Shown piece by piece: positions 15,530 through 24,043 of a stretch of 59,780 bases of DNA. Origin of the DNA: UBA3210 sp963610315. GTDB lineage: Bacteria; Bacillota_I; Bacilli_A; RFN20; CAG-449. The notes under the pieces are model-generated. The model searched no databases, had not been told where the DNA came from, and saw only the letters and a program-made list of their open reading frames with translations. Both the position numbers and the translations under genes were made by a program. The stretch is taken from positions 1 to 59,780 of the forward strand of contig CAVDMV010000009.1 of assembly GCA_963610315.1 (NCBI GenBank), given 5' to 3'. Every line of letters starts with the position of its first letter. Within the stretch, counting starts at the first letter, position 1.

Positions 15530-17785
15530 ATGTTTGGAAAAATTTTAGGCTATAAATTAAAAGAAAATACATTAACAATTAATTTTGAAAATAAAGTTGG
15601 AGAAGTTAATTTTATTGATGATGGTATCACTCAATTTAAAGAAAAAGATACTTCTATTTTTGCGTTTAATCCTCTAGATTTAATTTCTCCTTTAGAAATT
15701 GAAGCATCATTTTCTAATGATGTTTTGTGCGTTAGTACTGGTCGATATACTTACTTAATTAAAGAAGATTTTCTTATCGATATTAAAAAAGATAATAAAT
15801 TAATTTCATCTTCTTCAAATGAAACTTTACAAAAGAGAACGATTCTAAATAAAGAACTTCAAGAACAAGAAGGCCATGAAGTTAATGAAGATGAAAATTA
15901 TCTTTTTTCAATTCAAAAAATTATTTCTAATGGAGATTATATTTATGGTCTAGGTGATAAATCAGGCTTTTTAAATAAATTAGGTTATGAATACGAGATG
16001 TATAACACAGATAATCCTGCTCCTCAAGTAGAATGTTTTAAAGCGCTTTATAAATCAATTCCTTTTTATATTGTTTTTAATCCTTCTTATCAATATGGTT
16101 TTTTCTTTGATAATACATATAAACAACATTATGATGTAGGTAAAACTAATCCTCATATCATTAAAACATCTTTTAAGAATGGTTATTTTAATTATTATTT
16201 TATCGGAGGGGATTCTTTAAAAGAAGTAGTAGAGAATTATACCTTTATTACTGGTAGAATGGATTTACCTCAAATTTGGACCTTAGGTAATCAGCAATCA
16301 CGTTGGTCATATATGTCTGAAAATGAAGTTCTTGAAGTAGCTCATAAATTTAGAGATTTAGACATTCCTTGTGATGTTTTATATCTAGATATTGATTATA
16401 TGGATCATTATAAAGTCTTTACGACGAATAAAGAGACCTTCTCTCATTTTAAAGAAATGGTTGATGAATTGACCGCGATGAATTTTAAATTAGTAACAAT
16501 TATTGATCCAGGCGTAAAAAAAGAATCTGGCTATGAAGTTTATGAAAATCTTATTAAAAACGATCTTGTCGCGACATTAAATAACGAAACTTATTATAAT
16601 GAAGTTTGGCCAGGAGTAAGCGTTTATCCTTCATTTATTGATCCAAAAACACAAGAATTTTGGGCAGAACAAACTAAATTCTTAGTTTCTTTAGGTGTGA
16701 GAGGAATTTGGAACGATATGAATGAACCTGCTTCATTTAAAGGACCTCTACCAGATAAAGTAGAATTTAAGATGAATGATAAAATTTATTATCACGATGA
16801 AGTACATAATATCTACGCGCATTATATGAATAAAGCGACTTATGAAGGATTAAAAAAGTTCGATAAAAGAAGACCTTATATTATTACTCGTGCAGGTTTT
16901 AGTGGAACGCAACGTTACGCGACTACTTGGACTGGTGACCAACATTCAATCTATCCTCATTTACAAATGATGATTCCAATTTTATTAAATTTAGGTATGT
17001 CTGGCTTTCCTTTTGCTGGAACTGATATCGGTGGATTTTGTTCTGATACAACAAAAGAATTATTAATTCGTTTTGTTGAAGCAGGAATATTCACTCCAAT
17101 GTTTAGAAATCATTCTGCGATGAATACAACTAGACAAGAACCTTGGGCATTTGATAACGAAACATTAAATATCTATCGAAAAATGATGAAAACTCGTTAC
17201 GAATTTATTCCATATATGTATGATTTATGTTTTGAAGCAAGTAATACGGGTTTACCAATTATTCGACCTTTAGTTATGGAATTTCCTAACGATAAAAATA
17301 CTTATGAAATAAATGATGAATATATGTTAGGTAGTAACGTTTTAGTGTCTCCAGTTCTTGAGCAAGGTGCAAGATATAAATTAGTTTATCTTCCAGAAGG
17401 TAAATGGTTTAATTATTTTACAAATGAAGTTTATGAAGGCGGATATCACGCGATAAAGTGTGCTTTAGATGAAGTAATTATTTTTATTAAAGAAGGTAGC
17501 ATTATTCCTCAATATGAAGAAAGAAATTATATTGATCCTCATACTGATACATTAATTTTAAAAATTTATCCAGGATGTGGAAATTACGTTCATTACCAAG
17601 ATGATGGTGAAGATTACGCATTTGAAAATGGTGAATATAATATGTATGAAATTATTCATGATGATAATTTCTTAAGAATCTCTTTACCTTATCATTTTTA
17701 CAAACAATATAAAAAGATTATCTTAAAATATTTAGATAAAGAAGTTGTAATTACAGATTATAACTCCCAATTAGAAATTAAATAA
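15530..17785 (+). CDS. Alpha-glucosidase, glycoside hydrolase family 31
   Basis: A 751-residue GH31 enzyme that hydrolyses alpha-glucosides (or alpha-xylosides) from non-reducing ends. The (beta/alpha)8 barrel begins near LDIDYMDHYKVFT. The catalytic nucleophile Asp lies in GIWNDMNEPASF and the acid/base Asp in WTGDQHS. The GLGDKSGFLNK stretch belongs to the N-terminal mutarotase-like domain, and a beta-sandwich C-terminal region with YQDDGEDY follows. No signal peptide, so it should act in the cytoplasm on imported oligosaccharides. It has its own ribosome site (AGAGGGAC) and shares a bidirectional terminator with the convergent ATPase gene. Exact sugar specificity cannot be read. Confidence 0.93.
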   Translation: MFGKILGYKLKENTLTINFENKVGEVNFIDDGITQFKEKDTSIFAFNPLDLISPLEIEASFSNDVLCVSTGRYTYLIKEDFLIDIKKDNKLISSSSNETLQKRTILNKELQEQEGHEVNEDENYLFSIQKIISNGDYIYGLGDKSGFLNKLGYEYEMYNTDNPAPQVECFKALYKSIPFYIVFNPSYQYGFFFDNTYKQHYDVGKTNPHIIKTSFKNGYFNYYFIGGDSLKEVVENYTFITGRMDLPQIWTLGNQQSRWSYMSENEVLEVAHKFRDLDIPCDVLYLDIDYMDHYKVFTTNKETFSHFKEMVDELTAMNFKLVTIIDPGVKKESGYEVYENLIKNDLVATLNNETYYNEVWPGVSVYPSFIDPKTQEFWAEQTKFLVSLGVRGIWNDMNEPASFKGPLPDKVEFKMNDKIYYHDEVHNIYAHYMNKATYEGLKKFDKRRPYIITRAGFSGTQRYATTWTGDQHSIYPHLQMMIPILLNLGMSGFPFAGTDIGGFCSDTTKELLIRFVEAGIFTPMFRNHSAMNTTRQEPWAFDNETLNIYRKMMKTRYEFIPYMYDLCFEASNTGLPIIRPLVMEFPNDKNTYEINDEYMLGSNVLVSPVLEQGARYKLVYLPEGKWFNYFTNEVYEGGYHAIKCALDEVIIFIKEGSIIPQYEERNYIDPHTDTLILKIYPGCGNYVHYQDDGEDYAFENGEYNMYEIIHDDNFLRISLPYHFYKQYKKIILKYLDKEVVITDYNSQLEIK

Positions 17786-17793
17786 TCGTAAGC

Positions 17794-17822
17794 AAAAAGC
17801 TCGTCAATTAACGAGCTTTTTT
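17794..17822. terminator. Bidirectional terminator between GH31 and ATPase genes
   Basis: AAAAAGCTCGT-CAATTA-ACGAGCTTTTTT forms a perfect 11-bp stem with A and T tracts on either side, so it can end both convergent transcripts. The ATPase stop codon lies in its loop. Confidence 0.9.
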
Positions 17823-20486
17823 ACTTCTAATAAATTTTATTAAAACGATTATTTCATGAACTACTAAAGGAATAATAGAACAAGAAGAAATAATTAACCA
17901 ATCGATAAAATCAATTTGTGTTGTTTTAAAGATATTATTTAAGAAAGGAACTTCAGTAACTAAGATTTGCAATACTAAACCGAGGACAAAAGCACCTAAC
18001 ATAATGAAATTCTTTGATTTAATGATAGAAACAAATGATTTAGAATCATTACTCATACTAATCATTAAGAATAATTCACTTAATCCTAATATTGAGAAAG
18101 CACAAGTTTGAGCTTCTTTTAATTTTTCAGCATGACCGCCGAAATAAGAAATTATTCCTTGAATATCAAAGACATTGACACCATTTTGTACACATGGGAA
18201 ATAAATAAAACCAAAGAGAGTAATGATAGAAATAATAATTGAATAAGTTATAAGTTGTGTAACAGACTTTTTATTAAAGAATGAACCTTTATTAGTTTCG
18301 ACTTGTTTAGTCATTAAATGATCGTTTGATTTATCAACGCCTAAACTAATAGCTGGTAATGAATCAGTAATTAAATTAATCCATAATAAGTGAATCGCGA
18401 TTAATGGAGTAGGTAAACCTAAGATAGTGCAGATGAATAAGACTAAGACTTCAGCCATATTACTTGAAAGTAAGAAAATAATTGTTTTCTTTAAATTTGC
18501 ATAGATATTTCTTCCTTCAACAACTGCCTTTTCAATTGTCGCGAAGTTATCATCACTTAAAACCATATCTGCCGCGTCTTTTGCTACATCAGTTCCAGTT
18601 ATTCCCATCGCAATACCAATATCCGCGGCTTTTAATGAAGGAGCATCGTTAACCCCGTCCCCTGTCATCGCGACTAATAAGCCATTTGCTTTGAGGGCTT
18701 TAACAATTTGAACTTTATTATTTGGTGAAACTCGGCCAAAGACATTGACGTGTTTAACTACTTCTTGAATTTCTTGTTCCGTCATATTATCAAGCTTTGA
18801 ACCAAGTAAACATTGTTCTTCTTTTTCAACAATACCTAATTCTTTACCGATTGAGAAAGCTGTATCAATATGATCACCAGTAATCATAATTGTTCTAATA
18901 CCGGCATTCTTTAAAGAGATAATTGCAGGTATACATTCTTCTCTAATTGGATCTTTCATTCCAACTAGACCAACAAAGATTAAATTTTCTTCATTTAAAG
19001 TTCCATCTTCGTGATAAGCAAGAGCGAGAACTCTTAATGCTTTAGAAGACATTTCTTTACTAGCTTTATAAATATTATCAATATCTTCTTGAGTAATTAA
19101 TCTAATTTCATCATTAATCTTAATTCTTGTTGTATGAAGAAGAATAGAATCTAATGCCCCTTTAGTGAAAGTAATAGTTTTATCTCCATTAGAATGCCTA
19201 GTAGTCATCATTTTTCTAACTGAATCAAATGGATATTCTTCAACTCGAGGTAAAGAAGTTTCTTTTTCTGATTTTTTAAAACCTAAATAATCTAAATAAT
19301 CAACTAAAGCAATTTCGGTTGGATCACCAGTTCGACCATTTTCAATCGTTGCATTAGAACATAGAGCGAAACCGGTTGAAAGGAATTCAACTTCGTTTAA
19401 ACTAAAGTTAGTTTTTAAATCTAATTTTTCATTACAATAAACTTCAGTAACAGTCATCTTATTTTGTGTTAAGGTACCTGTTTTATCTGAACAAATTACA
19501 TCGATGGAGCCTAACGTTTCTACCGATGGTAATTTTCTAATAATGGCATTATTTTTTGCCATTCTTTCAACTCCTAAACTTAAGACGATCGTTACTACCG
19601 CGACTAGACCTTCAGGAATTGCTGCGACAGCAAGAGAAATAGCGAGAAGGAAATGAGATAAAATATTATCAAATTTAAATCCATCATAAGCGAGTGAGAT
19701 AATTAACATTACTAAGATGATACCTAAAGTAATAAAACCTAATAATTTAGATAAAGAAGCAAGTTTCTTTTGTAAAGGAGTTAAGTTATCTTCATCATTA
19801 TCAAGCATTTTGGCAATTTTACCAATTTCAGTATTCATGCCCGTTCCAATAACTATACCTTTTCCTCGACCATAAGTAACAATAGTAGATGAGAAAGCTA
19901 AGTTAGATAAATCACCTAAGGAAGTATCTTTTTTAGTGATTATATCAATATTTTTATTAACTGGAACTGATTCACCAGTTAAAGAAGATTCATCAATTTT
20001 TAAATTGATTGCTTCAATTAATCTTAAATCGGCTGGAACAATATTTCCTTCTTCTAAATAGACGATATCACCAATAACTAATTCTTTTGAAGGCAAAGAA
20101 ATAATTTGTCCATCACGAAGAACTTGTGTTAATGGTGAAGACATATTTTTTAATGCTTCCATCGCATTAGAAGCTTTCTTTTCTTGAACGACCCCAATAA
20201 TGGCATTAAACATAATGACTGCAAAAATAATAATTGAATCAACCCAGTCATTAGATTTTTCAATGATCGCGACAACTAAAGAAATGATTGCCGCGGAAAA
20301 TAAAACGTAAATCATTGGATCATTAAGTTGACCTAAAAACATCATAAAAAGAGATTTCTTCTTTCCTTCTTTTAAAGCATTAGGTCCATTTTTTTCTAAT
20401 AGTTCCTTCGCGCGGGAACTACTTAAACCAGCATTTGACGAATCTAATTCTTCAAATACTTCTTTTAATTCTTTATTATGATACAT
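17808..20486 (-). CDS. P2A-type cation ATPase (Ca2+/Mn2+ transporter)
   Basis: An 892-residue P-type ATPase that pumps a divalent cation across the membrane using a phospho-Asp intermediate. The phosphorylation site is ICSDKTGTLTQNK. The actuator motif is SLTGESVPV (TGES) and the hinge is VAMTGDGVNDAPSLK. M4 carries AIPEGLVAVVT and M6 carries NLITDSLPAISLG, both as in SERCA-like Ca2+ pumps. There is an N-terminal cation-ATPase domain and about ten membrane helices. A yybP-ykoY Mn2+ riboswitch precedes the gene, so the physiological role may be Mn2+ export or Mn/Ca homeostasis, as in YoaB/MgtA-type ATPases of lactic acid bacteria and streptococci. AGGAGGT lies before the ATG. Confidence 0.93.
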   Translation of the reverse strand: MYHNKELKEVFEELDSSNAGLSSSRAKELLEKNGPNALKEGKKKSLFMMFLGQLNDPMIYVLFSAAIISLVVAIIEKSNDWVDSIIIFAVIMFNAIIGVVQEKKASNAMEALKNMSSPLTQVLRDGQIISLPSKELVIGDIVYLEEGNIVPADLRLIEAINLKIDESSLTGESVPVNKNIDIITKKDTSLGDLSNLAFSSTIVTYGRGKGIVIGTGMNTEIGKIAKMLDNDEDNLTPLQKKLASLSKLLGFITLGIILVMLIISLAYDGFKFDNILSHFLLAISLAVAAIPEGLVAVVTIVLSLGVERMAKNNAIIRKLPSVETLGSIDVICSDKTGTLTQNKMTVTEVYCNEKLDLKTNFSLNEVEFLSTGFALCSNATIENGRTGDPTEIALVDYLDYLGFKKSEKETSLPRVEEYPFDSVRKMMTTRHSNGDKTITFTKGALDSILLHTTRIKINDEIRLITQEDIDNIYKASKEMSSKALRVLALAYHEDGTLNEENLIFVGLVGMKDPIREECIPAIISLKNAGIRTIMITGDHIDTAFSIGKELGIVEKEEQCLLGSKLDNMTEQEIQEVVKHVNVFGRVSPNNKVQIVKALKANGLLVAMTGDGVNDAPSLKAADIGIAMGITGTDVAKDAADMVLSDDNFATIEKAVVEGRNIYANLKKTIIFLLSSNMAEVLVLFICTILGLPTPLIAIHLLWINLITDSLPAISLGVDKSNDHLMTKQVETNKGSFFNKKSVTQLITYSIIISIITLFGFIYFPCVQNGVNVFDIQGIISYFGGHAEKLKEAQTCAFSILGLSELFLMISMSNDSKSFVSIIKSKNFIMLGAFVLGLVLQILVTEVPFLNNIFKTTQIDFIDWLIISSCSIIPLVVHEIIVLIKFIRSKKAR

Positions 20487-20507
20487 ATGTGACCTCCTAT
20501 CTCAATA

Positions 20508-20600
20508 AAGACATTTGGTCTTGCCGCGTAAACGCTTATGAACGCGGATATTTCTATCGGCTTGACGCATTCATAATTAGGCTACTCCCCAACTCAAAAT
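20508..20600 (-). promoter_or_regulatory. yybP-ykoY family Mn2+ riboswitch
   Basis: On the minus strand the conserved L1 sequence GGGGAGTAGC (20581-20590) is followed by GCGTCAAGCC (about 20559-20568). Next is a distal helix CCGCG...CGCGG (20524-20547), then GGCAAGACC (20517-20525). These are the two Mn2+-sensing loops of the yybP-ykoY class, docked side by side. P1 can form from TTGG and CCAA flanking the core. No terminator T-tract lies before the start codon, so control is probably translational. Candidate switches are an alternative AAGAC/GTCTT hairpin (20508-20522) and pairing of GACC with GGTC in the Shine-Dalgarno. Confidence 0.9.
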
Positions 20601-20745
20601 AAAATAACATATATAAGAAAAAAATTAAATAATTTAGTGAAGTTTTTTTACCTAGTTAATTAAAAATTCACTGATAAATATATAAAGTTAGTCTCGGGTA
20701 ACAAAAATAATAAAGTATTTTTAAAATCATTATCACTTTTAAAAA

Positions 20746-20797
20746 TATAATGATAAAATATTATTGATTGAGATATTCAATCAGAGATGTTGTCTCT
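20746..20797 (+). promoter_or_regulatory. -10 element and twin-hairpin leader of pckA
   Basis: TATAAT lies at 20746-20751. The leader then contains two adjacent small perfect hairpins, GATTGA-GATAT-TCAATC (20766-20782) and AGAGA-TGTTG-TCTCT (20783-20797). Both sit just before the AAAGG ribosome site. No -35 with good spacing is seen. The rest of the 334-base gap (20601-20745) is AT-rich with nothing recognisable. The hairpins may protect the mRNA or gate translation. Confidence 0.45.
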
Positions 20798-20820
20798 AAA
20801 ATGAAAGGTTAAAAACAAAA

Positions 20821-22425
20821 ATGGAAAAACTTGATTTAACAAAATATGGCATTACAGGTACAACTGAAATTGTCTACAACCCATCTTACGAATTATTATT
20901 TGAAGAAGAAACTAAACCTGAACTTGAAGGTTATGAAAAAGGACAAGTTTCTGAACTCGGCGCGGTAAACGTCATGACAGGTATCTATACTGGTAGATCT
21001 CCAAAAGATAAATTTATCGTCGTTGATGAAAATTCTAAAGATACAGTTTGGTGGACTAGCGAAGGTTATAAAAATGATAACCACCCAGCAACAAAAGAAG
21101 CTTGGGAAGCTTGTAAAGAAATTGCCAAAAAAGAATTATCTAACAAACGTTTATTTGTTGTAGATGCTTACTGTGGCGCGAATAAAGATACAAGAATGGC
21201 AGTTAGATTTATTGTTGAAGTAGCTTGGCAAGCACATTTCATTAGAAATATGTTTATTAAACCAACTGAAGAAGAACTTAAGACATTTGAACCAGATTTT
21301 GTCGTTTATAATGCTTCAAAAGCTAAGGTTACAAACTATAAAGAATTAGGCTTAAATTCTGAAACTGCAGTAATGTTTAATATTACAAGTAGAGAACAAG
21401 TTATTATTAATACTTGGTACGGCGGAGAAATGAAGAAAGGTATGTTCTCAATGATGAACTACTACTTACCATTAAAAGGTATGGCTTCAATGCATTGCTC
21501 CGCGAATACTGATTTAAATGGTGAAAATACTGCGATTTTCTTCGGCTTATCAGGAACTGGTAAAACAACTTTATCAACTGATCCAAAGAGATTATTAATC
21601 GGTGATGATGAACATGGTTGGGACGATAACGGCGTCTTTAACTTTGAAGGAGGATGTTACGCGAAAGTAATTAACCTTGATAAAGATTCTGAACCAGATA
21701 TTTATAACGCAATTAAACGTAATGCATTACTTGAAAACGTTACATTAGATAAAGATGGTCATATTGATTTCGCGGATAAATCAGTAACTGAAAATACTCG
21801 TGTTTCTTATCCAATTGATCATATTAAGAATATTGTTAGACCTATTTCAAGTGCACCTGCCGCGAAAAATGTTATCTTCCTCTCCGCGGATGCATTTGGT
21901 GTCTTACCTCCTGTATCTATCTTAACTCCTGAACAAACTCAATATTATTTCTTATCAGGATTTACTGCAAAACTAGCTGGTACAGAAAGAGGTATTACTG
22001 AACCTACTCCTACTTTCAGCGCTTGCTTTGGTCAAGCTTTCCTTGAATTACATCCAACTAAATATGCAGAAGAATTAGTTAAGAAGATGAAAGCAAGTGG
22101 TGCGAAAGCTTACTTAGTAAATACTGGTTGGAACGGTACAGGTAAACGTATTTCTATTAAAGATACACGTGGAATTATCGATGCTATTTTAGATGGTTCA
22201 ATCTTAAAAGCAGATACAAAGAAAATCCCTCATTTCGATTTTGAAGTTCCTACTTCATTACCAGGAGTTGATCCTCGTATCTTAGATCCTAGAGATACAT
22301 ATGTTGATCCTTCAAAATGGGAAGAAAAAGCAGTTGATTTAGCTTCTAGATTCATCGCAAACTTCAAGAAATATGAAACTAATGAAGCAGGTAAAGCTTT
22401 AGTTAGTGCTGGACCAAAAAAATAA
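20821..22425 (+). CDS. pckA: Phosphoenolpyruvate carboxykinase (ATP)
   Basis: A 534-residue ATP-dependent PEP carboxykinase, interconverting oxaloacetate + ATP and PEP + CO2 + ADP. Diagnostic motifs are GIYTGRSPKDKF, the kinase-1a P-loop GLSGTGKTTLS (about residue 241), the metal/Asp motif GDDEHGWDDNG, the FEGGCYAK sequence, and the adenine-site ENTRVSYPIDHI. The length is standard. In fermentative Bacilli and gut anaerobes this enzyme often runs in the CO2-fixing direction. The neighbouring pfp gene also supports PPi/ATP-saving glycolysis. The leader has two hairpins. Confidence 0.97.
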   Translation: MEKLDLTKYGITGTTEIVYNPSYELLFEEETKPELEGYEKGQVSELGAVNVMTGIYTGRSPKDKFIVVDENSKDTVWWTSEGYKNDNHPATKEAWEACKEIAKKELSNKRLFVVDAYCGANKDTRMAVRFIVEVAWQAHFIRNMFIKPTEEELKTFEPDFVVYNASKAKVTNYKELGLNSETAVMFNITSREQVIINTWYGGEMKKGMFSMMNYYLPLKGMASMHCSANTDLNGENTAIFFGLSGTGKTTLSTDPKRLLIGDDEHGWDDNGVFNFEGGCYAKVINLDKDSEPDIYNAIKRNALLENVTLDKDGHIDFADKSVTENTRVSYPIDHIKNIVRPISSAPAAKNVIFLSADAFGVLPPVSILTPEQTQYYFLSGFTAKLAGTERGITEPTPTFSACFGQAFLELHPTKYAEELVKKMKASGAKAYLVNTGWNGTGKRISIKDTRGIIDAILDGSILKADTKKIPHFDFEVPTSLPGVDPRILDPRDTYVDPSKWEEKAVDLASRFIANFKKYETNEAGKALVSAGPKK

Positions 22426-22443
22426 TTTAATTTAAAGAGATTA

Positions 22444-22483
22444 TTAACCCTAGAATTAGTAATTAATTTTAGGGTTTTATTTT
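22444..22483 (+). terminator. Terminator after pckA
   Basis: AACCCTA (22446-22452) pairs with TAGGGTT (22470-22476). An inner AATTA/TAATT extension and a T-rich tail are present. Confidence 0.75.
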
Positions 22484-22495
22484 GGATTAATTCTT

Positions 22496-22582
22496 ATTGA
22501 AATTTGGTCATTATTTCATTGAAGTTCCATTGAAGTTGACATTGAAGTTACGTAGAAGTAGACATTGAAGTGCTATTGAAGT
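22496..22582 (+). repeat. Array of short ATTGAAGT direct repeats
   Basis: In the pckA-pfp gap, ATTGAAGT occurs at 22518, 22529, 22541, 22564 and 22575, with a degenerate TAGAAGT copy at about 22553. A further partial copy, ATTGAAAT, lies at 22496. Copies are 11-12 bases apart, about one helical turn, all in the same orientation. This suggests a phased protein-binding array. It is too short-period for CRISPR and not coding. Confidence 0.8.
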
Positions 22583-22609
22583 AATTTAATTATCAATTAA
22601 AATGGTTAT

Positions 22610-22619
22610 TTGTATACAA
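22610..22619 (+). promoter_or_regulatory. GntR-type palindromic operator before pfp
   Basis: TTGTATACAA is a perfect 10-bp palindrome, the core of the known B. subtilis GntR operator (ACTTGTATACAAGT). The same core followed by GTTTA occurs before the pectinesterase gene. A second inverted repeat, TTGTG-N7-CACAA (22643-22659), follows. The pfp -10 box (TATAAT, 22697-22702) is further downstream. Confidence 0.45.
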
Positions 22620-22728
22620 GTTTAGTTATTAGTTAAAATTTGTTGTGCAGCAATCACAATTATTTAAATAAAACTACTATCGTTAAAATTATTTGGTATA
22701 ATTAATTTATATAAGGAGCAAATATTAT

Positions 22729-23952
22729 ATGAGAAACGTAATTGTTGGCCAATCAGGTGGACCTACTGCAGTTATTAATGCATCATTACTTGGTGTATTT
22801 AAAACTTCTAGAGATTTAGGAGCAAAGAAAATTTTTGGTATGGTTCATGGTATCAAAGGTCTATTAGATGAAGATATCGTTGATTTATCAACACAAATTA
22901 AAAATGATTTAGATATGGATTTATTAAAGAGAACTCCTTCTTCTTTCTTAGGTACATGTCGTTATAAATTACCTGATATTGAAGGTAATGAAAGTACTTA
23001 CGATAAAATATTTGAAATATTAAAAAAGAATGAAATTGATGCTTTCTTCTATATCGGTGGAAATGACTCAATGGATACAGTTAAGAAACTAAGCGAATAT
23101 GCGTCAAGAATTCATTCAGATATTAAGTTTATGGGTTGTCCAAAAACTATTGATAATGACTTAGCTTTAACTGACCATACTCCAGGTTATGGTAGTGCGG
23201 CTAAATATATTGCAGCGACAACAAAAGAAATTATTCGTGATGGTTTAGTTTATGATTATCCAGTAGTTTCTGTTATTGAAGTTATGGGACGTAATGCAGG
23301 TTGGTTAACTGCTGCAACAGCTTTAGCGAAAGGTGAAGATTGTGAAGGTGTCGACATGATTCTTTTACCGGAATATACCTTTGATCAAGATAAATTTTTA
23401 GCGAAAGTTAAAAGCTTATTAGTCGGCAATAGATCTTTAGTTATCGCAGTTAGTGAAGGGGTTAAACTTGCCGATGGAAGATATGTTTGTGAACTTGGAT
23501 CACATAATGATTATGTTGATGCATTCGGTCATAAACTTTTATCAGGTACCGCGAAATATCTTGCTGATTTAGTTATGAATACATTCAAAGTCAAAACTAG
23601 AGCGATTGAGCTTTCATCTTTACAAAGATGCGCGGCTCATATTACTTCTAGAATTGATGTTACTGAAGCTTTTAATACTGCTTCTGCCGCGGTAAGAAAT
23701 GCTTTTGAAGGTAAAACTGGTGAAGTTACTATTTTAAAACGTCTTTCTGATAATCCTTATATTTGTATTACTGAACAAGCAGATGTAAGAAGTATCGCGA
23801 ACGTTGAAAAGAAAGTACCACTCGAATGGATTAGTGAAGATGGAACTTATGTTACGGAAGATTTAATTAAATATATCCATCCACTTATTCAATCAGAAAT
23901 TACTCCTTTATGGGTTGATGGTTTACCAAGACACTTAATCTTAAAAAAATAA
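22729..23952 (+). CDS. pfp: Pyrophosphate-dependent phosphofructokinase
   Basis: A 407-residue phosphofructokinase of the PPi-using type, phosphorylating fructose 6-phosphate with PPi. The phosphoryl-donor loop reads GGNDSMDT, with Asp where ATP enzymes have Gly. The next motif is PKTIDNDL with Lys replacing the Gly of ATP-PFKs; both changes mark PPi use. TDHTPGYGSAAKY and MGRNAGWL are family hallmarks. The reaction is reversible and saves ATP. AAGGAG lies before the ATG. It has no immediate partner genes, and a strong hairpin terminator follows. Confidence 0.93.
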   Translation: MRNVIVGQSGGPTAVINASLLGVFKTSRDLGAKKIFGMVHGIKGLLDEDIVDLSTQIKNDLDMDLLKRTPSSFLGTCRYKLPDIEGNESTYDKIFEILKKNEIDAFFYIGGNDSMDTVKKLSEYASRIHSDIKFMGCPKTIDNDLALTDHTPGYGSAAKYIAATTKEIIRDGLVYDYPVVSVIEVMGRNAGWLTAATALAKGEDCEGVDMILLPEYTFDQDKFLAKVKSLLVGNRSLVIAVSEGVKLADGRYVCELGSHNDYVDAFGHKLLSGTAKYLADLVMNTFKVKTRAIELSSLQRCAAHITSRIDVTEAFNTASAAVRNAFEGKTGEVTILKRLSDNPYICITEQADVRSIANVEKKVPLEWISEDGTYVTEDLIKYIHPLIQSEITPLWVDGLPRHLILKK

Positions 23953-23967
23953 GTTAAACTAACATTA

Positions 23968-24004
23968 GAAAAACTAGTTTTCGAAAGAAAATTAGTTTTT
24001 TTTC
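23968..24004 (+). terminator. Terminator after pfp
   Basis: AAAACTAGTTTTC-GAAA-GAAAATTAGTTTT is a long stem with a GAAA loop and one G-T pair, followed by T residues. Confidence 0.85.
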
Positions 24005-24043
24005 ATTTTGTTTATATTAAAATATAACTCGTTGGTGAAATTT

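Noticed and set aside
22496..22582. Possible CRISPR array
   Set aside because: The repeat unit is 8-12 bases with no spacers of 25-40 bases and no cas genes in the window.
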